Below, one piece after another: positions 58,716-64,000 of a stretch of 64,000 nt of DNA (positions within the stretch are counted from its first letter, which is position 1; every line of letters begins with the position of its first letter). A program made the position numbers and the translations under genes. Source of the DNA: Petunia secreta. Its lineage: Eukaryota; Streptophyta; Magnoliopsida; Solanales; Solanaceae. Below the pieces are notes generated by a model that was not told where the DNA came from, ran no database searches, and worked only from the letters and a program-made list of their open reading frames with translations. The stretch is taken from the NCBI GenBank assembly GCA_029990175.1, contig JARKIP010000017.1, positions 25,841,001 through 25,905,000 on the forward strand. Reading direction: 5' to 3'.

Positions 58716-60640
58716 CTCTCTTCTTTATTTCATTTTTTTTTTTTTTTGCATTCCTATGTTATAAATAGTGGCACCCCTAACTTCCAGTTCCTGAGTTCGC
58801 CAATCTGTATACACGATGAAGAATGAAGGTAAATGTACTTTGTGGCAAATTCATTATTAAACGTATTGATAATATTAATGATCTTAAATTACTATAATAA
58901 GCTATATTTTATTAAAATAATAGGTAAAATATTTTGATTATAAGTTGTATATAAAAATATATCACATAAATGGGGGATTAAAAATGCCAAGGACAAAATA
59001 GACATTGTATGGCATAAACGGAGGGGGGAATGATTATTGTTCATAATTGAGGGGAGGTTTGATTGGGGGTTCTCTTTAATTTCAAGAAACCCTTTCTTAT
59101 TGGATTGTGTCGATCTAGGAGAAATGGAGAAGAATTTGGATAAAGATATTATCACCAACTGGAAAGTTGCAAAGAATCCATTAAAAGGTATGACTGCTCT
59201 GTTTTTCTTTATCTCTATTTTGCTAGCCATTTGAAGCATAAATCTAATTAATAGATTGACAATTACAGGTCTCGATGCCACTGCTCTTCAAAAAAATTAA
59301 GTGCACTAATATACATAATTTTATATAAACAAGGAATAACATGCCAATCAAGTTACCAATCAGATGTAATTATAAAAATCAAGGTGAATCTAAAGAAGAA
59401 AACTAAATGACACCAATATGAAAGCTCTAGGCAAACATTAAGAAAGCAACAGTTGGAGTTTTTAGTACGATCTACGGTGATGGCGCTGGGTGGTGGAGGT
59501 TGAGGGTGGGTTGAATGGGTGGCGTAAGTGGGTTTTGGGGGGTATGGGTGGTAGGAGAGTTGGGAAGAATTTTGGGGATAGGGATTGAAGTTAGGTTTTA
59601 TTTGAAAAATGTGATTTATCTTGTTTATTGTGAAATATTCTAAAAAAAATATTGCTATGCCTTGTAATTTGAAAATTTTTGTTATTTTTTTAATAATTAT
59701 GGGTACAAATTTGTATATTTGTGTAAAAAACCCTATGAAAAATCAAGAAGTAGGTTTTGACGACTAGCTAGTTTTTAGATTGTTCAAAAAGAAGTTACCA
59801 ATTTTTTAGAAAAGTAAGTCATCATATTTTAAGAGCACAATTTTTTTCCGAACACTAGCTACATATTTTTTTTTTTATTAAACTCCAATAAAATTTCCTT
59901 CAGTTTAATTTAAAGTTCCATAAAATTTTCATGGAGCTTCATATTTTGGGGGTCCCAGAAAATTTTCCTCGGACTTTGAACTAAATCTCAGATTTTTTTT
60001 GGATTAAGCTCAAAGCCCATTAGTGGCTATTTTTCAAACATTTTTCGAGTGACTATTGTTTCAAACTTCTTTTTATGATCTTTTTAAACGCCTACAAAGT
60101 GACTATGGGTCAAATTTAGTATATATCTATACTTGGGAAATTTTCAGAAATAGGCAGCCCACTGCTCAAAATTACAAACAACAGACCATATTTTTTCTTT
60201 CATGTATAGCATCCATCCCTAAAATTACAAATTTAAGCACTCCTTCAAAATAAGAAATCCTAACTACCAAATCTCCTCCTCCTCAGCCACTGAGCCGCCG
60301 GCAGACACCCTCCCCGCCGATGGTGTCGTTACTTTTTTGTATTTCACTGAAGTTATGTTGTTGATTTTGTCTATATCATTACTTTGGACAAGTTTATAGG
60401 GTTGATTGCATAAACAGCCATAAAATAGTAAATATTTACTATCTAATAGCTATAACTATTTATAGCCATTATAAATTACCAAATATAAATATTTGTATTA
60501 TTAATATTAATATTGAATATTAATTACTAAATTCCCAGAAATATATTTAAACACAAATAAAATGAAAATTAAGCGTCAATGATGGTAGTGGAAAAACCAC
60601 GTTCTAAGAAACTAACAAGTCCTATAAACTGAAAACATAA
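58716..60640. other. Intergenic, no supported gene
   Basis: A short frame at 59124-59190 (MEKNLDKDIITNWKVAKNPL) is followed by a donor-like GT at 59189 and an acceptor-like CAG at 59271. It might be a captured exon, but the protein is not recognised and a stop follows within ten residues. GGTGGTGG/GGGTGG-rich sequence lies at 59470-59580. Confidence 0.35.
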
Positions 60641-60755
60641 ATCACTATCCCTATTAAAATGCAACATGAATTTCAGTTGCAGAACACATATCTTAATCAA
60701 ACTAACCTCCTATTTCAGTTCCCAAACACATATCTTCATCAAACGAACCTTTCAT

Positions 60756-61783
60756 ATGATGGACGACATTCATATACTCATACAGTACCATGGTATATGG
60801 AACAACAATTACAACTACGAGAATTACAAAATGGATGGTATTGTTGTTGATCAAAACTGTTCATACAGTTCATTACTTAGTTCAATTAAGAAGATGCTTG
60901 AAGGAGTTGGTGTAATTGGTAGATTCAATATCGAATACAAACTGAAAGATGGATTAAAGCCAATGGTAATCTACAATGATATGAGTTTGAGGTTCTTCAT
61001 AGATCTTAGGCAGACAACAAGTGACGTAACACAATTTCCTCGGTGTGTGACGATGGAAGAATAACCAGGTGCAATTATATGTGCAACTGCAGGTTTAGTG
61101 ATCTCGCGACCAAGCAGACAGAATGGTTTACAAGAAACCACATTAAATGTGGAACAGGAAGATAATGTGAATATGATTACCGATGGCAATGACTATGAAG
61201 AGATATCTTTGGAAAACATGCACATCATTCGCGACACAATGAACAGTGAAATTTATGCAGGACAATTGTATAGAAACAAGCAAACACTAGTCAGTGTAAT
61301 GAAAAATCTGGCTCTGCAGCAGAATTTCAAATTCAAAGTTGACAGATCATCAGCTACAAGGTAATAAGTTTATAAATTATGGTATCAAATTCAGATAAAT
61401 ATTAAAAGTAAAAATCTATAAATAACTATTATATTGTTGAAAAGCACTGCACAGTAAATATATCAATTATCGACTAAATTCATGATAATATGTAACTACA
61501 GGTACGCATTGATATGCACTGGCAACGGGTGTGGTTGGAGCATGCGCTCATCAAGTATAGGTGGTTCTCCATACTTGTCCTAAAGAGGAAAGACTGCTTT
61601 CTGAGCATAATGCAAGTTATGCAACAATAGGTGAGATAATTAAGGAGAAATTCAAAGATCCTAAGAGGGTTTATACACCTAATAATATAACTAGTAGAGG
61701 AAGCGCGTTGCGCGTGGCAGCTAATTGCAGTGCCAAGAATGTTGGCAAAGTATTGTACCAGCTTCTAAGTTCGAAGCATTAGG
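60756..61783 (+). pseudogene. MuDR-type transposase, N-terminal part, broken
   Basis: The N-terminal block (60756-61061) has the layout of plant MULE N-terminal domains (ILIQYHGIWNNN, then SSLLSSIKKMLEG, then GLKPMVIYNDMSLRFFIDL). After an in-frame TAA at 61062-61064 the same frame continues into the MuDR DNA-binding domain: AGQLYRNKQTLVSVMKNLALQQNFKFKVDRSSATR, an intron 61361-61501, then YALICTGNGCGWSMR with zinc-binding cysteines. A frameshift leads to HTCPKEERLLSEHNASYATIGEIIKEKFKDP, the region before the catalytic core. The DDE core itself was not found downstream. Strand and order are consistent with one decayed element. Confidence 0.78.
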
Positions 61784-62395
61784 ACTTTAATATAATATTG
61801 CAAAACGGTCAAAAGCGTAATTAGAGTATCTAAAATAGAGTAATGGTGCATAGTCGTTATCTTTTTGGCCTAATCATGGAGTTGCTATTAGTCGACCACC
61901 TAAATTACATGTTCCTCAACACATTAACCTATTCCATAGACTGTTTTGGACTTATTAGAATAATAATTATAACATAATGAGTTTTACTTTGGCCAACTAT
62001 ATCGGTATTCTTTTTTGGGATAAGATTAGTTTGGACCAATAATCATTGCGCGTTGAACGTAATTGTAGTGCCAAGAATGTTGCGGAGTATAGATGGCCAA
62101 TGGAGTATAAATCACTGTTTAAGAGAATAACTATGGAGTGCACGTATATTTCTTCAGTCCTTGTAAGAATAAAATTGTTTTGTAGAAAGGTTTGGTTGCA
62201 TAGATGCATAAGTCGAATCAAAAGCTAACGGATGACTAAGCTAGTAGTTTTGTTTTTGGACTAACATGAAGTGGCTATTAGTTGATCACCTAAAATTCAT
62301 GTTCGTCAACATATTGATCTATTCGATAGACTGTATTTGAATTAATAGAATAATAACTATAAGACAGTGAGATTTACTTGATCACACTTGATTAC
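61690..62395 (+). repeat. Tandem duplication, offset about 340-400 bp
   Basis: GCGCGTTGCGCGTGGCAGCTAATTG.AGTGCCAAGAATGTTG near 61703 recurs near 62046. GAGTTGCTATTAGTCGACCACCTAAATTACATGTTC near 61878 recurs near 62269, each followed by CATAGACTGT / GATAGACTGT and AGAATAATAA.TATAA. Confidence 0.65.
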
Positions 62396-62399
62396 ATTT

Positions 62400-64000
62400 C
62401 GCTTTTGATATTTGTTTAGTCCAATAATCATTCTAGGGAGCATAATTTTTTGATAAGCTTTTTCTTCTCCACACGCTTCAGATATAAGAATATCAGCAGT
62501 CCCTCGGTACAATTCGCTGCGCAAGGTTGATTAGTTTTTTCTTAAAAAATTAAGTCTCGCCTCTTCAACTTGGATGTACATGTTGTTGCCCATATGTTCA
62601 GCCATCATTATATCTGCAAGTGATGTGTAATTTTATTATATAACAATAAGTGGTGCTAGTTTAAACATATTGTATCATCCGTCGGGGTATTGCAATTTGC
62701 AGCTATTTTGTACCCGCGAAGCTTAAACTTCAATAACTAAGTATCTCGAAGTAAAGCAAAGGCAGGACAGCAAAGGCACATACTGTTTCAACCTAATATG
62801 CAACAGATATATATGGCAAGATGATTGAATATTTGGTACCCATGAATTTCAGGTAATACATAGTTGCGGCTGATGGGAGAACAAATATGACAAAAATATT
62901 TGGCATTAGACCTCGACCCTGCAGGTGTAAGATACTGATCCTATTGAATTTGAACATATGTAACAATGGCCCTTTGGGAAAAATATTACTGACAATGTGA
63001 GCACAAGAAGACCATAAGTTTCATAAAACATTTGAGTCGACTGGTTGTGTAGGATACGAAATATTCAGAGTCAGGCAGATCGCACACAACAAAAGCTAAA
63101 ATTTGCAATTATGAAAATGTCCAGGCAACGCGCAAGAATATCAACCACTATCGGTAAAGTATTATTTTAAGCTAAGTGTTGATGCGAGGAGGAAAGTTTC
63201 ATTAGAAAGTTAATGTTTATGAAAGCGAAAATTTGAAACATAGCGAAGGATGGTACCTGCCTGCTCCAGCTGTTGGTCACTACTGAGGAAAATCGAAAGC
63301 CAATCTAGCTTATATAATGTGTATTGTAGTGCGAAAAGACGCTGTCATTAATGGTTGTATGCGAACAGAAGGTTAACAGATCTGAACAGGTTTGTTTCCG
63401 TGGCTACCTTCAATGAATGGAGTAAACTTAAAGTTTGATTGGCTATGCAACAGAGGACTCACTCAGCTGATAAGTTAAGGGTACTCGAAGGGTTAGGGAG
63501 ATGAGGAGTTAGGCAGGCCACATACGTTTGTGTTGCTGCAGAGTTTCTTACAAGTTGATATAATTTTCAAGGAATTAGATTATTCAAATTAGAGGAAAAG
63601 TCCAGGAAAATGTTGGGTCTCTACATAATTAATTCACGAAAGTTTGTCTGTATTCATGTTTAACATACTCTAAATTCAAAGGCGGAGAGCGACATTATTG
63701 TCATTGTCGATTGTGTTTTATATGAAATAAACAACGTATACTCGGTTAATTATTTTCATTTAGTCGCAGAACTGATCATAGACACAGAAGAAGTTCTTTT
63801 TCCGTCATGTAGGGAGAAAAATACTCGCGTCCCATTGATATTAATAATATTTTTGCAAGCTAATTGGATATCTGTTTGTTTTATTAGGCAAATGAAAACT
63901 GAAAAGCAATATAACATTATTCTGCTGAAAGGGTCAGCGATGAGGCATATCGTAGCTGTGTTCGGCGCACAAAATTGAGTAGTAGAATTGTACGAAAAGT
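62400..64000. other. Nothing recognised to the window edge
   Basis: This may be the decayed remainder of the MULE at 60.7 kb, but no catalytic motif, inverted end or open frame above 60 residues was recognised. Confidence 0.4.

Overview
This is nuclear DNA of a flowering plant. It has spliced genes with GT-AG introns, plant-type LTR retrotransposons, Helitrons, hAT, Mutator and Stowaway elements, and very AT-rich spacers. The protein sequences and MITE types look like an asterid, most likely Solanaceae, but that is an inference from pattern recognition and not from a search. No rRNA, tRNA, CRISPR or bacterial feature was seen. Nearly everything is transposable-element sequence. Three host genes look intact: two RING-H2 ubiquitin-ligase paralogues (minus strand, 21856-22602 and 31228-31992) and one PIRL leucine-rich-repeat gene (plus strand, 51013-53361, three coding exons).

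Layout, left side. 1-8200 is a decayed Mutator-like element with a DUF1985/Ulp1 (C48) protease gene on the minus strand. A 1.34-kb solo LTR breaks the protease domain, and a 276-bp satellite-like unit recurs at both ends and in one intron. 8200-11730 holds several MITEs and a 1.2-kb inverted-repeat element. 11785-21652 is a Helitron (4.1 kb) that carries a second Helitron of the same family (11795-17583) inside its first 10 bases. The inner Helitron carries an internally deleted hAT element with an 8-bp target duplication.

Middle. The two RING genes sit in a duplicated segment. The downstream copy is free of the MITE and Helitrons found in the upstream copy, so it acts as a natural empty site. 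Between them lie a Stowaway MITE split by a Mutator-type MITE (22997-24220) and a young non-autonomous LTR retrotransposon (24574-30368, target duplication GAGCA) whose only clear ORF is a zinc-knuckle protein. Its LTR family also supplied the solo LTR at 739-2079.

Right side. 35088-36819 is a gag fragment of the Tat type, split by a hAT MITE. 36983-47839 is a full-length but decayed Ty3/gypsy element of the Tat lineage (554-bp LTRs, target duplication CAAAT, gag-protease-RT-RNase H-second RNase H-integrase on the minus strand). Between integrase and the 3' LTR it carries an oppositely oriented, intron-containing gene with its own TATA box. Then come a hAT MITE (48817-49933), a Stowaway MITE in the PIRL promoter region, the PIRL gene, and about 10 kb of spacer with tandem duplications. 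A broken MuDR-type transposase lies at 60756-61783.

The strongest structural observations are the Helitron-in-Helitron nesting confirmed by a paralogous empty site, the spliced antisense gene inside the Tat retrotransposon, and the solo LTR whose removal restores the Ulp1 reading frame. All similarities were judged by eye; no alignment or database search was run.
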